Source: Lentimicrobiaceae bacterium (lineage in GTDB: Bacteria; Bacteroidota; Bacteroidia; Bacteroidales; Lentimicrobiaceae). From it: a stretch of 64,000 nucleotides of DNA. Positions 25,045 to 34,307 of this stretch are shown here, in pieces. The notes below the pieces were generated by a model that saw only the letters and a list, made by a program, of their open reading frames with translations, was not told the DNA's origin and searched no databases. Each line of letters begins with the position of its first letter. Position 1 is the first letter of the stretch. Both the position numbers and the translations under genes were made by a program. The DNA is taken from positions 248,001 to 312,000 of the forward strand of contig JACJXH010000003.1 of assembly GCA_020636745.1 (NCBI GenBank). Reading direction: 5' to 3'.

Positions 25045-27045
25045 ATGACAATGAAAATCAGAGCAATAACTTCATTCTTTCTCATGGCTGGCATGTTAAC
25101 TGCTGTTGGTCAGGACTTAAACATTGAAAAAGGCAGCGCTGTTTGTGCTTTTGGCAAACAACACAGAGCTTCTGTCCAGATGATTGACAATAGATCTCCC
25201 AATTCACCACGTCATAAATTTGACGTTTTGAATTATAATCTTGATCTCGATATTTTTCATTGTTATTCAAGTCCTTATCCGAAAAATTTTACTGCTTCCA
25301 ATATTGTTCGGTTTAAGGTCGACAGCGTGTTAAATTCCATTGATCTGGATGCAGATAATGGTTCACTGCAAATACAATCTGTTGGAATGGCAGGAGTATC
25401 CTTCCTTCATGAAAATGATAAACTTACAATTAACCTGAATGATACCTACGAAGCAGGAGACACTGTAGAGGTTAGCATTCATTACCAACACCTTAACGTA
25501 GTTGACAATGCGTTTTATGTAAGTAATGGTTTTGTATTTACTGACTGTGAACCTCAGGGCGCCAGAAAGTGGTTTCCTTGTTATGATCAGCCATCCGACA
25601 AAGCCAGGCTTACACTCAGAGCCAAGGTGCCACTTAACGTAAAATTAGGCTCTAACGGCAGTCTTGCCGATTCAGTTATTGTTGCTGACTCCCTTTGGTA
25701 CACATGGACAAGCCGCGATCCGATTGCAACTTATCTCATGGTCATCAGTTCTCGTGTAAATTATAATCTTCAGATTGTAAACTGGCAAAATCCGGGAAAT
25801 GAGAATGAAATTATTCCTTTCAGATTTTACTATAATCCAGGCGAAAACCCCACAGCCATGATCAATATGATTACCCCTTTGGCTAATTTTTATTACTCAC
25901 TTTTTGGTGATCACCCTTTTGAAAAAGATGGATTTGCAACACTCAATCCTCAATTTCAATGGGGAGGCATGGAAAACCAAACGCTCACAAGCCTTTGCCC
26001 TGGTTGTTGGTATTCAAGTCTTATTGCACATGAATTTGCGCATCAGTGGTTTGGCGATATGATTACTTGCGCCACTTGGGCTGATTTGTGGCTAAACGAA
26101 GGCTTTGCAACCTATGTTGAAGCATTGTGGACAGGTGAAGTTAACGGCCAGCCAGCCTATGAAGAAGAATTGGCCGACAATGCAGCTTATTATCTGGCCA
26201 CAAACCCTGGATGGCCTATTTCCGACCCTGACTGGGCAATCAACCCTCCTTCGAACAATGTGCTGTTTAATTATTCCATCACCTACATGAAAGGCTCATG
26301 CGTTCTTTATATGTATCGTTATGTGGTTGGTGATTCTTTGTTTTTCAGTAGTTTATACGATTATGCCAATGATACGCTGAATTTCAGATATCAATCAGCT
26401 ACCATTCCGGATTTTATCGCTAAAATGAATGAATCTACAGGGCAGGATCTTGACTGGTTTTTCAATGAGTGGATTTACCAGCCTAACCATCCTGAATATA
26501 ACAATACGTATAGTTTTAAGGAAATGGAAAATAATCAGTGGAATGTTCATTTTCAGGCCAATCAGACTCAAAGCGATGCAACTTTCTTTGCTATGCCTCT
26601 TGAAATCCGCATTCAGTTTGAAGATGCCAGTGATTCGATTGTGAAAGTAATGAATGATGTAAACCACCAGGTTTTTGTCATGCAATTTAACAAACAGCCT
26701 GTTGCGCTTACTTTTGACCCTAACAACAGGATCATTCTTAAAGAAGCGCAGACAATTGTAGGTACTCCTCAGCTATCAACCCCTCAAACTACTCTGCTTG
26801 CACCTGAACCGAACCCTGCTAAAAATAAGGTTACTGTTCATTATGAGTTACAAACAGCCTCAGATGTAACATTGCTTATAAGTGATATTAACGGGAAGCA
26901 GGTGTATAATTCGGGGAACTTTCACCGTTTTGCTGGCACCCAGCGCGAAAATATTAATACTACCGCATTCAAAAGCGGCACTTATATTGTAACTCTTATC
27001 ACAAATAAGCAAAAGCTAACCGAAAAGCTGGTTATTGCCCGATAG
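25045..27045 (+). CDS. T9SS-secreted M1-family metalloaminopeptidase
   Basis: This protein of about 666 residues has a signal peptide (MKIRAITSFFLMAGMLTAVGQ) and an M1 peptidase domain with the substrate motif GGMEN and the zinc site HEFAHQ (codons from 26029) followed 18 residues later by the third ligand in LNEGFATYVE. The C-terminus (PEPNPAKNKV to EKLVIAR) is a type IX sorting domain. It should remove N-terminal residues from peptides outside the cell or at its surface. It fits with the M14 carboxypeptidase and the peptide-binding lipoprotein nearby as parts of peptide scavenging, although they are not one operon. The start is 25045 or 25051; the promoter rules out 25027. Confidence 0.88.
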   Translation: MTMKIRAITSFFLMAGMLTAVGQDLNIEKGSAVCAFGKQHRASVQMIDNRSPNSPRHKFDVLNYNLDLDIFHCYSSPYPKNFTASNIVRFKVDSVLNSIDLDADNGSLQIQSVGMAGVSFLHENDKLTINLNDTYEAGDTVEVSIHYQHLNVVDNAFYVSNGFVFTDCEPQGARKWFPCYDQPSDKARLTLRAKVPLNVKLGSNGSLADSVIVADSLWYTWTSRDPIATYLMVISSRVNYNLQIVNWQNPGNENEIIPFRFYYNPGENPTAMINMITPLANFYYSLFGDHPFEKDGFATLNPQFQWGGMENQTLTSLCPGCWYSSLIAHEFAHQWFGDMITCATWADLWLNEGFATYVEALWTGEVNGQPAYEEELADNAAYYLATNPGWPISDPDWAINPPSNNVLFNYSITYMKGSCVLYMYRYVVGDSLFFSSLYDYANDTLNFRYQSATIPDFIAKMNESTGQDLDWFFNEWIYQPNHPEYNNTYSFKEMENNQWNVHFQANQTQSDATFFAMPLEIRIQFEDASDSIVKVMNDVNHQVFVMQFNKQPVALTFDPNNRIILKEAQTIVGTPQLSTPQTTLLAPEPNPAKNKVTVHYELQTASDVTLLISDINGKQVYNSGNFHRFAGTQRENINTTAFKSGTYIVTLITNKQKLTEKLVIAR

Positions 27046-27058
27046 AATAAGTTTTACC

Positions 27059-27095
27059 AAAAAAGCCTGTTTCAAGTTGAAACAGGCTTTTTTTT
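27059..27095. terminator. bidirectional terminator between convergent genes
   Basis: AAAAAAGCCTGTTTCA pairs with its complement around a short loop, with A and T runs on either side. It serves both the aminopeptidase (plus) and the flavodoxin-fold protein (minus). Confidence 0.85.
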
Positions 27096-27125
27096 AACAA
27101 CAGCTCATGACAGGTATTGGAAAAA

Positions 27126-27704
27126 TTAATTTTGCTTTCTGCCAAGGCTTTCTACTTTTCGCAACCAGTTTGCTCTTTTCTTTTCTGAAGACAATTTGAC
27201 CGGACCAAGGGTTGTAATTCTTACAGGCCTGATTCCACAAAATTCAAGAATTCCGCGTTTCATGGCATTATGTCCGGGTCTGCGGTAAACGAGCCAGTAA
27301 TACCAGGGCGGAGTATCCATTGTGATGATGAGTCTGGCAGTTTTGCCAGTCAGCAATTTATCCCATAAAAGGCTACCTTTCCGGTATCTGAAAGCAAAAC
27401 CCGGCAAAAAAGTTCTGTCAATAAATCCTTTCAACAGTGCCGGAAATGTTGACCACCAGTTAGGGTAAATAATTACCAGATGATCGGCCCATAGTATATC
27501 CTCCTGTGCTTTTTGCAAATCAGGTTCGAGTTGCTGATTACCGCGATATCCTTCACTAAAGTTAAGATCAAAACTAAGTTTTCTCAGAAGAATCTGCCGA
27601 ATTTCTGCTCCAGACTCAGTTGCACCTTTTAAATAAGAGGTTCTCAGTAAATCTGAAAACGTATCTTTTACAGGATGGCCTATGATGATCAGTATTTTTT
27701 TCAT
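27126..27704 (-). CDS. NAD(P)H quinone oxidoreductase-like flavodoxin-fold protein
   Basis: The 192 residues form a flavodoxin-like fold of the MdaB/KefF/NQO family: KILIIIGHPVKDTFSDLL (phosphate loop), WADHLVIIYPNWWSTFPALL and FIDRTFLPGFAFRY are the standard segments. Family members bind FAD or FMN and reduce quinones with NAD(P)H by two-electron transfer. There is no signal peptide, so it acts in the cytoplasm. It lies 49 bases downstream of lon on the same strand and may be read from the lon transcript. The exact substrate cannot be told from sequence. Confidence 0.8.
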   Translation of the reverse strand: MKKILIIIGHPVKDTFSDLLRTSYLKGATESGAEIRQILLRKLSFDLNFSEGYRGNQQLEPDLQKAQEDILWADHLVIIYPNWWSTFPALLKGFIDRTFLPGFAFRYRKGSLLWDKLLTGKTARLIITMDTPPWYYWLVYRRPGHNAMKRGILEFCGIRPVRITTLGPVKLSSEKKRANWLRKVESLGRKQN

Positions 27705-27753
27705 TCAGTAAAGTTCAACACTACCGGACGGCTGCAACCGGCCAATACATCAG

Positions 27754-30198
27754 TTAGTAGTTAATATTTAATGGATTAGGCGCAGTTTTTGTGTCAAGTG
27801 CAATGTTTATCACTTCTATCATTTTATCCACATAATGAAAATTCAAACCCTTCAGATAAACAGGTTTAATTTCTTCAATATCCTTTTGGTTGTCTTTAGG
27901 CAGAATGATATCTTTTATTCCTGACCGTCTTGCAGCAAGAATTTTTTCCTTGATTCCTCCAACAGGAAGCACCTTTCCCCGAAGCGTTATTTCTCCGGTC
28001 ATTGCCAGTTTTGACTTCACCCTGCGCTGGGTAAATGCAGATGCCAAAGCAGTAAACAAGGTAATTCCAGCTGACGGACCATCCTTAGGCGTTGCTCCTT
28101 CAGGAATATGAATATGTACATTCCACTTCTCAAATATTTCGGCATTAAGCCCCAGCAAGTGACTTTGAGATTTCAGGTATTCATAAGCCAATGTAGCTGA
28201 TTCCTTCATCACATCACCAAGGTTTCCTGTGAGGCCTAAAGAACCTTTGCCATGACTGAGGCTGGTTTCAACATACAAAATCTCCCCTCCTACCGGTGTC
28301 CACGCCAAGCCAGTAACAACGCCAGTTTCATGTGGTAAAACATCTGATTCTCTTTGAAATTTAACAGGGCCCAGAATTTTACGAATGTCTTCATCAGTTA
28401 CAACTACGTTATAATCATCGCCAGAAACAATCGATTTTGCCTGGTAACGAATTATCCGCGCTATCTGTTTTTCCAGTAATCTCACTCCTGATTCGCGGGT
28501 ATAGCCATCAATAATGCTTTCAATTATCTTTTTGGGAAATTCAAGCTGGCCGGGTTTAACTCCATGCTCTGAGAGCTGTTTGGGAACCAAATGCCTGCGG
28601 GCAATTTCAAGCTTTTCTTCAAGCAGATATCCATTAATTTCAATTATCTCCATTCTGTCGCGCAAGGCAGGATGTATGGTACTCAAGTTATTGGCAGTAG
28701 CAATAAACATAACTTTCGACAAGTCATATTCAAGTTCGACAAAATTGTCGTAAAAAGTACTGTTTTGCTCCGGATCCAATACTTCAAGCAATGCAGCAGA
28801 CGGGTCACCGTTTACATTGGCACCAATAACCTTGTCAATTTCATCTAAAACAAAAACAGGATTGGATGCTTTGGCTTTTTTTATGCTTTGCAGGATACGA
28901 CCTGGCATAGCTCCGATATACGTTTTACGGTGTCCTCTGATTTCTGCCTCATCGCGCAACCCGCCAAGCGACATTCTTATATAATTTCTGTTAACAGCTT
29001 CAGCTACTGACTTGCCGAGAGACGTTTTACCAACTCCCGGAGGGCCAAACAAACATAAAATGGGTGATTTCATGTCGCCTTTAAGCTTTAGCACAGCCAG
29101 ATACTCAATAATTCTGTCTTTGACAGTTTCTAATCCAAAATGATCGCGATCCAATACTTTTCGAGCTCTTTTCAGGTCAAAATTGTCGGTTGTATATTCA
29201 TTCCATGGTAAATCTATCAGCACTTCCAGATAATTCAACTGCATGGAATATTCCATGGCAGAAGGGTTCATCCGCTGAAGCTTGGCGAGTTCACGCTCAA
29301 AAACCTCCACAACGTTGTCACCCCATTTCTTTTTGGATGCTTTTGATTTAAGATCTGCGATATCCTGTGTATGAGGATTATCTCCAAGTTCTTCCTGAAT
29401 AGTTTTTAACTGTTGATTAAGCAGATAATCACGCTGTTGTTTATCCAGGTCTATTTTTACTTTATTCTGAATCTGGTTTTTCAGTTCAATAATCTGCAAC
29501 TCCTTGGTAAGAAGCCCAAGCACAGTATTGGCCCTGTCAATCAAATCATCAATTGTAAGCAACATCTGCTTTTCTTCAAGCGAAATATTGAGATTTGATG
29601 AAATAAAATTCACAAGAAAAACCGGACTGTCAATATTTCTGATGGCAAATACAGAATCTGACGGAAGGTTTGGCGAAAGATTGATAATCTGAATGGCCAA
29701 ATCTTTAATTGAAGACATCAGGGCGTTAAACTTCTTGTCTTTAACAATGGGTTTGACGGTTTCGAATGGCTTGACCTTTGCAACAAAATACGGGTCTTCC
29801 TGAACCATTTCTGTAATGCGAAATCTCTTTTTTCCCTGTATAATAGCAGTGGTTGTACCATCAGGCATTTGCAGCAGCTTAATAATATAAGCAATGGTAC
29901 CAATTTCATTTAAATCGCTGAATCTCGGATCTTCAATTTCTACATCCCGCTGAGCAACAGCTCCAATGATGCGGTCGCCCTTATAAAAGTCTTTAATTAA
30001 CCGAATTGATTTATCTCTTCCGACGGTAATCGGAATTACTACTCCAGGAAATAATACTGTATTACGCAAAGGAAGTATAGGAAGTGTATCAGGAACCACC
30101 TCTGCATTCATTTGCTCCTCATCTTCGGTGGTGAGCAAGGGTATAAATTCGGTTTCATTTTCTATCAGGTCTGTCAACCTGATTCCTTCATTATTCAT
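27754..30198 (-). CDS. lon: ATP-dependent protease La
   Basis: This 814-residue cytoplasmic protease has an N-terminal substrate-binding domain (LPILPLRNTVLFPGVVIPIT, about residues 38-250), a coiled-coil linker, an AAA+ ATPase (Walker A GPPGVGKTS, Walker B FVLDEIDK) and the Lon protease domain with the catalytic serine in KDGPSAGIT and lysine in GGIKEKILAA. All catalytic elements are intact and the length is normal. It degrades misfolded and regulatory proteins. Its gene is preceded by a terminator that closes the GlmU-like gene, so it has its own promoter, which I could not identify with confidence. Confidence 0.95.
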   Translation of the reverse strand: MNNEGIRLTDLIENETEFIPLLTTEDEEQMNAEVVPDTLPILPLRNTVLFPGVVIPITVGRDKSIRLIKDFYKGDRIIGAVAQRDVEIEDPRFSDLNEIGTIAYIIKLLQMPDGTTTAIIQGKKRFRITEMVQEDPYFVAKVKPFETVKPIVKDKKFNALMSSIKDLAIQIINLSPNLPSDSVFAIRNIDSPVFLVNFISSNLNISLEEKQMLLTIDDLIDRANTVLGLLTKELQIIELKNQIQNKVKIDLDKQQRDYLLNQQLKTIQEELGDNPHTQDIADLKSKASKKKWGDNVVEVFERELAKLQRMNPSAMEYSMQLNYLEVLIDLPWNEYTTDNFDLKRARKVLDRDHFGLETVKDRIIEYLAVLKLKGDMKSPILCLFGPPGVGKTSLGKSVAEAVNRNYIRMSLGGLRDEAEIRGHRKTYIGAMPGRILQSIKKAKASNPVFVLDEIDKVIGANVNGDPSAALLEVLDPEQNSTFYDNFVELEYDLSKVMFIATANNLSTIHPALRDRMEIIEINGYLLEEKLEIARRHLVPKQLSEHGVKPGQLEFPKKIIESIIDGYTRESGVRLLEKQIARIIRYQAKSIVSGDDYNVVVTDEDIRKILGPVKFQRESDVLPHETGVVTGLAWTPVGGEILYVETSLSHGKGSLGLTGNLGDVMKESATLAYEYLKSQSHLLGLNAEIFEKWNVHIHIPEGATPKDGPSAGITLFTALASAFTQRRVKSKLAMTGEITLRGKVLPVGGIKEKILAARRSGIKDIILPKDNQKDIEEIKPVYLKGLNFHYVDKMIEVINIALDTKTAPNPLNINY

Positions 30199-30299
30199 AG
30201 TTATCGTCTTAATCCCGACAAAGTGTCAGGTTGTCATTATAGTTTACAAAAAGCTTAAACGGGCACTTGTCAAATTTCGTGCCGTTTAGTCTGTTGGCA

Positions 30300-30331
30300 C
30301 AAAAAATCCGGCACCAGTCATGGTACCGGAT
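30300..30331 (-). terminator. intrinsic terminator of the GlmU-like gene
   Basis: ATCCGG and CCGGAT (30306-30311 / 30326-30331) form a stem with inner ACC/GGT pairing, followed on the minus strand by TTTTTT. It lies 24 bases after the stop at 30355. Confidence 0.75.
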
Positions 30332-30354
30332 CAACAACGTTACATCTAAAAAGT

Positions 30355-31530
30355 TTACATTCTGCGATAGTTGTGGGTAAGGTTATAAACATCTTCAATT
30401 AACTGAGCGTCAATTTCAGTAAAATCAAGATCGCGACGCTTGAACATGCCTTTGGCAACTTCAATGGCTTTTTTAGGCAAAAAAGTTGAAAATCCGCTTA
30501 CACCACCCCATTTGAATGAAGAAACAAAATTCCGCTGGAATCCTGAACCAAATATATTGGTACTTACACCCACAACAGTACCTGTATTAAACATGGTATT
30601 TATGCCACATTTCGAGTGGTCACCCATTATCAATCCACAAAACTGCAGACCTGTATCAACGAATGATTCATCGGGATAACTCCACAATTTTACAGAATCG
30701 TAAGTATTCTTAAGATTTGAAGTATTGGTATCGGCGCCAAGGTTGCACCATTCGCCAATAACTGAATGGCCTAAGAACCCATCATGAGCTTTATTGGAAT
30801 AGCCAAAAATTACAGAACTATTCACTTCACCACCCACTTTAGAGTGAGGCCCTATGGTTGTAGGCCCGTAAATTTTAGCACTCATTTTTATTTGAGCATT
30901 GTCGCATAATGCAAGAGGCCCCCGCAGGTTTGAACCTTCCATCACAACTGCATTGTGGCCAATATAAATGGGGCCATCCGTGGCATTGAGAGTAGATGCC
31001 AGAATTTGAGCACCTTCTTCTATAAAAATATTTTCAGCAGCAAAATAGATGCTGTTTTCAGGAAGTTTCGCTGATTTTCGACCTTCTGTAAGCAGTGCAA
31101 AATCATCAGCAATTGCCTGAGCATTTTTTGCAAAAATATCCCAGGTGTTCAATATTTCAAGAAAATCAGTTTCGGTTTCAATCTCTTCAATAGCGCCTGA
31201 TTGCTTTTCAAAGTCTTTTTCATTCAGGTACATAGCAATAACGCTGTCGCCTTTTACCAACGCCTGGCCAGGAAGCAATTTACTTATTTCCTGAATTAAA
31301 GCCGGATTAGGACAAATGGCTCCATTGATAATGATATTATCTTTTTCTTTAACCAATGGATATTTGGCTGATAAATACGCTTCTGTAAGAGTGGATGTGG
31401 AGCAATGAAGATATTTCTCCCATTTCTCCCGTATGGTAAGTATGCCAAACCTGATGTCAGCAACCGGACGTATAAAAGTAAGTGGCAGTAGATTATTCCT
31501 CCTCGATTCATCAAAAAGAACGTAGTTCAT
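30355..31530 (-). CDS. GlmU-like putative sugar nucleotidyltransferase with beta-helix domain
   Basis: The 391 residues begin with MNYVLFDESRRNNLLPLT and RPVADIRFGILTIREKW, the start of the NTP_transf_4 type nucleotidyltransferase domain, and continue from about residue 175 into left-handed beta-helix hexapeptide repeats (GPIYIGHNAVVMEGSNLRG, GPTTIGPHSKVGGEVNSS). The family is conserved in Bacteroidota beside other envelope genes and is called GlmU-like, but the classical GlmU G-loop is not present in the usual form. UDP-sugar formation is therefore inferred. It has its own -7 element and terminator. Confidence 0.75.
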   Translation of the reverse strand: MNYVLFDESRRNNLLPLTFIRPVADIRFGILTIREKWEKYLHCSTSTLTEAYLSAKYPLVKEKDNIIINGAICPNPALIQEISKLLPGQALVKGDSVIAMYLNEKDFEKQSGAIEEIETETDFLEILNTWDIFAKNAQAIADDFALLTEGRKSAKLPENSIYFAAENIFIEEGAQILASTLNATDGPIYIGHNAVVMEGSNLRGPLALCDNAQIKMSAKIYGPTTIGPHSKVGGEVNSSVIFGYSNKAHDGFLGHSVIGEWCNLGADTNTSNLKNTYDSVKLWSYPDESFVDTGLQFCGLIMGDHSKCGINTMFNTGTVVGVSTNIFGSGFQRNFVSSFKWGGVSGFSTFLPKKAIEVAKGMFKRRDLDFTEIDAQLIEDVYNLTHNYRRM

Positions 31531-31569
31531 ATATGTAGGTGTTTTTATGAATATTTCGTTTCAATTGCT

Positions 31570-31577
31570 CAAAAATA
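31570..31577 (-). promoter_or_regulatory. -7 element before the GlmU-like gene
   Basis: On the minus strand this reads TATTTTTG, 40 bases before the ATG at 31530 and just past the rpmE2 terminator. The -33 region overlaps that terminator and is not convincing. Confidence 0.4.
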
Positions 31578-31579
31578 AC

Positions 31580-31607
31580 TAAAAAAGCCCTTCACAATGT
31601 AAGGGCT
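31580..31607 (-). terminator. intrinsic terminator of rpmE2
   Basis: AGCCCTT pairs with AAGGGCT around an 8-base loop and is followed on the minus strand by TTTTTT. It lies 35 bases after the rpmE2 stop. Confidence 0.75.
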
Positions 31608-31641
31608 CTCGAAATCTTATTAACAGCAAATTGCTGAAAAC

Positions 31642-31914
31642 TTATTGAACCTTTGAGCGGTTCTCGAAATGTTTCTGGTATTTGGTTTTGAATTTATCAA
31701 CACGACCAGCTGTATCAATAAGTTTAATCTTACCGGTATAGAATGGGTGTGAAGTGTTTGAAATTTCGAGTTTAATCAGCGGATATTCCTGTCCGTCTTC
31801 CCAAACAATGGTGTCTTTAGTGGCTACGGTTGATTTTGTCATAAACACGTAGTCATTCGACATATCTTTAAAAACAACCAGTCTGTAATCTTTGGGATGA
31901 ATGTCTTTTTTCAT
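31642..31914 (-). CDS. rpmE2: 50S ribosomal protein L31, type B
   Basis: This 90-residue ribosomal protein starts MKKDIHPKDYRLVVFKDMSN and contains ISNTSHPFYTGKIKLIDTAGRVDKFKTKY, the L31 signature. It lacks the CxxC zinc ligands, which marks it as type B. Bacteroidota usually carry only this form, so it need not be a zinc-starvation gene here. It is monocistronic, with a good -33/-7 promoter and its own terminator. Confidence 0.95.
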   Translation of the reverse strand: MKKDIHPKDYRLVVFKDMSNDYVFMTKSTVATKDTIVWEDGQEYPLIKLEISNTSHPFYTGKIKLIDTAGRVDKFKTKYQKHFENRSKVQ

Positions 31915-32001
31915 TTGTCAGTTTATTTTTTGTGGACCCCTGCTAAATAGTGCGCCGGTTAAGAAAAGCTATCTGTAACAAAACCGGTTAATTTGGGTTT
32001 G

Positions 32002-32031
32002 CAAAAGTAAAAACTTTTTTTTAATTAGCAA
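32002..32031 (-). promoter_or_regulatory. -33/-7 promoter of rpmE2
   Basis: On the minus strand TTG (32029-32031) and TACTTTTG (32002-32009) are separated by 19 bases, the ideal Bacteroidota spacing. The leader to the ATG at 31914 is about 80 bases. Confidence 0.65.
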
Positions 32032-32068
32032 ATATTCAGTCCGCTAATTTTAATCAAAATTAGTGCTT

Positions 32069-33097
32069 TCATATACTTTTAAAAAATTGACGCAATAATG
32101 CAGCGTTCTCAAACAAGTCTTCTGTTGCTTTTATGCCTTTATAAACAGACGTTCCGCCCGTCAAATCAGCTTTCACATTTGAAAGAGGATAACTTTTTAT
32201 CCATCCGGAATGAAGTACATCTGAATTAAAATCCTGATAAACAGCATAATGTAAAACTCCTACAAACCCTAGTTGACTTTCATCGTTTGAAAACAATAAA
32301 AAACCATTATCCAGGTGTTTAATCAAATTAATTAACATTCCTGATTTACGGTATTCATAGTGATTAAAGTACCTGTTGTGAAACCCATTTCTTTTAAAAG
32401 ATTCAGTTTTTTCAATTAATGAATCAAGACTGTACCCTTCCGGAATAAATATGTTCTTAATATTAAATCCTGATCTGCCAAAATACATACAAATACCTTC
32501 GGCTATAGCTGACAAGGTTTCTGAATCTTCATTTCCGGTAATAACCATTGACCGTCCTTTTGAAACAAGCTTAAGGAACGGCTGTTTCGAGAAATACTTT
32601 TCTACCGTTGGGTTTAACCGTTGATTAAAGCCAATTGCAGCATCAAAATCCCGTATTAAACCATCCTGAAATTTAAACTTCCCGGCAAAGCCAGGCACGG
32701 TTAAATCAATCAGTTTGATAACAGATTTATACAATGGAATATCACTTTCGGGCATGCTGAGCCAGCAATTATGGCCTGATAGTGCTGAGTATATCATTTC
32801 TCCAATTCCTTCAAGGGGCGCTTCCGGGTCAATGAGAAAAACGATGTTCTTGTTTTTACAATCACTGCCATCATACCCCAAAAAATCACTCAAATGGTAA
32901 ATACTATGTTTAAGATGACCAAGCGCATACCAGATATGATCTTCAACAAACCAGGGATTGTAGGCTGTATACCCGGCAATCAAACTGGCAAAATCCTTAA
33001 ATTCTTCCGGCATTTGCGCTTCGTAAGGCTTTGATTTACCGAACTCCTCAAACAGTGAAAGTTGGTTTGCAAAAGCCTTTAATTCTTTTAATTTCAT
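32069..33097 (-). CDS. putative acyl-CoA reductase (LuxC-like)
   Basis: The 342 residues from the ATG at 33097 contain YTAYNPWFVEDHIWYALGHL near residue 50, NIVFLIDPEAPLEGIGEM, SALSGHNCWLSMPESD and GKFKFQDGLIRDFDAAIGF. I associate these with the Bacteroidota branch of LuxC-type acyl-CoA reductases, which reduce activated acyl groups to aldehydes with NADPH. An upstream in-frame TTG (33118) is not needed. No luxA, luxB, luxD or luxE lies nearby, so bioluminescence is not implied. The nearest metabolic neighbour is serC. Family assignment is moderate and the substrate is unknown. Confidence 0.6.
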   Translation of the reverse strand: MKLKELKAFANQLSLFEEFGKSKPYEAQMPEEFKDFASLIAGYTAYNPWFVEDHIWYALGHLKHSIYHLSDFLGYDGSDCKNKNIVFLIDPEAPLEGIGEMIYSALSGHNCWLSMPESDIPLYKSVIKLIDLTVPGFAGKFKFQDGLIRDFDAAIGFNQRLNPTVEKYFSKQPFLKLVSKGRSMVITGNEDSETLSAIAEGICMYFGRSGFNIKNIFIPEGYSLDSLIEKTESFKRNGFHNRYFNHYEYRKSGMLINLIKHLDNGFLLFSNDESQLGFVGVLHYAVYQDFNSDVLHSGWIKSYPLSNVKADLTGGTSVYKGIKATEDLFENAALLRQFFKSI

Positions 33098-33126
33098 TTC
33101 TTTTCTATTTTTCGTCAACCGGATGG

Positions 33127-33134
33127 TATATTTG
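33127..33134 (+). promoter_or_regulatory. -7 element before the 305-residue secreted protein
   Basis: TATATTTG, followed by C, lies 80 bases before the ATG at 33215 and only three bases from an oppositely directed -7 element. No TTG lies at the -33 position. Confidence 0.4.
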
Positions 33135-33137
33135 CAG

Positions 33138-33145
33138 CAAAGTTA
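33138..33145 (-). promoter_or_regulatory. -7 element before the LuxC-like gene
   Basis: On the minus strand this reads TAACTTTG followed by C, 40 bases before the ATG at 33097. A TTTG at 33169-33172 is slightly too far (23 bases) for an ideal -33. Confidence 0.45.
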
Positions 33146-33214
33146 AACTTTATGCTCTGACATATACACAAACCTGAATTGCTGCGTTATATGTAACATC
33201 CAATAACCCTGATC

Positions 33215-34132
33215 ATGCGTAAACTGATATTATTAACCTTCCTTTTGCAATGTATTCATATATCATGGGCACAACAAAATTCTCCCATAAAAACCAATAA
33301 TTTACTTAAGGTGTTGCTTGACAGCACCCGAAAAGTAAAGGATGACTCTTTACGGCTGTCGCTGAACGCTGAATTTTTTAATAAATTGACCTTAACGCTT
33401 AAAAATGATTCTGCTGTGCCATTAATTCCCGATTCATTAAATATTGGAAAGGTAACTTCTGACGATGGCCATGTAACCATATATTGCTGGAATATTCAAC
33501 AGAATAACGGAGACAACTATTATTCTGCAATAATCACCCGGGATAATTCCATTGTAACTCCGCTTCCTACACAAAAATCATTAGTCAGTGTTTTACATGA
33601 TCGTATTTTTAAAAGCGGAGAATGGCCGTCGGGGCTTTTCTATAAGATTATCAGCAAAAAAAACAAAGGACAAACAACCTATACGCTATTAAGTTGGGAC
33701 AGATTTAACCGCACAACCGCAAGAAAATCAATAGAATGGCTCTCTTTTGATTCGAATGGACAACCTGTTTTCGGAGCACCTGTTTTTAAATCAAAAGATG
33801 GAATCAGTCACAGAATTGTATATGAATATTCAGCCCAGGCTTCATTTACAATGAATTATAGCCGCCAAAAAGTTACCTTATCTGGTGTAAGGCGATCGCA
33901 ACGCAATGTTGATGATAACATGATAGTAGTTGACAGATTGATTTCACTCAACGAAAATTTGCAGGGCCAGAATTGGGCTATGGTTCCTGCAGGTAATGTT
34001 TATGATGCTTTTATTTTTTTGGATGGTTTTTGGGTTTACACCGAAAATATTATTGCCCGCAATCCTGCTCAGGAAAAAAAGCCACAAACGAAGCCTAACA
34101 GGCCTCAACAAGGTTTATTTCCTTCAAAATAA
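33215..34132 (+). CDS. secreted protein of unknown function
   Basis: This 305-residue protein has a signal peptide (MRKLILLTFLLQCIHISWAQ). Its body is predicted beta-rich, with VTIYCWNIQQNNGDNYYSAI and TTYTLLSWDRFNRTTARKSIEWL, and its tail is basic and proline-rich (EKKPQTKPNRPQQG). No sorting domain, lipobox or known family is recognised. The gene is divergent from the LuxC-like gene, and the two promoters overlap head-on. It is probably a real periplasmic or exported protein. Confidence 0.65.
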   Translation: MRKLILLTFLLQCIHISWAQQNSPIKTNNLLKVLLDSTRKVKDDSLRLSLNAEFFNKLTLTLKNDSAVPLIPDSLNIGKVTSDDGHVTIYCWNIQQNNGDNYYSAIITRDNSIVTPLPTQKSLVSVLHDRIFKSGEWPSGLFYKIISKKNKGQTTYTLLSWDRFNRTTARKSIEWLSFDSNGQPVFGAPVFKSKDGISHRIVYEYSAQASFTMNYSRQKVTLSGVRRSQRNVDDNMIVVDRLISLNENLQGQNWAMVPAGNVYDAFIFLDGFWVYTENIIARNPAQEKKPQTKPNRPQQGLFPSK

Positions 34133-34210
34133 AAACAGTTCAGAATAAAGCAGACATAACCAACTGTAGCTAAGCGCCTTACACTATAATTTAAAAATAT
34201 ACAACTGATT

Positions 34211-34239
34211 TTGCCAATATTGAAATCTTTATACCTTTG
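34211..34239 (+). promoter_or_regulatory. -33/-7 promoter of serC
   Basis: TTG (34211-34213) and TACCTTTG (34232-34239) are separated by 18 bases. The leader to the ATG at 34308 is about 62 bases. Confidence 0.55.
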
Positions 34240-34307
34240 TTCCGATTTTCAGAGGTCAAAATAACCGAACTTTACATATTAACCGCAACAAACAAATTAA
34301 CATTATC

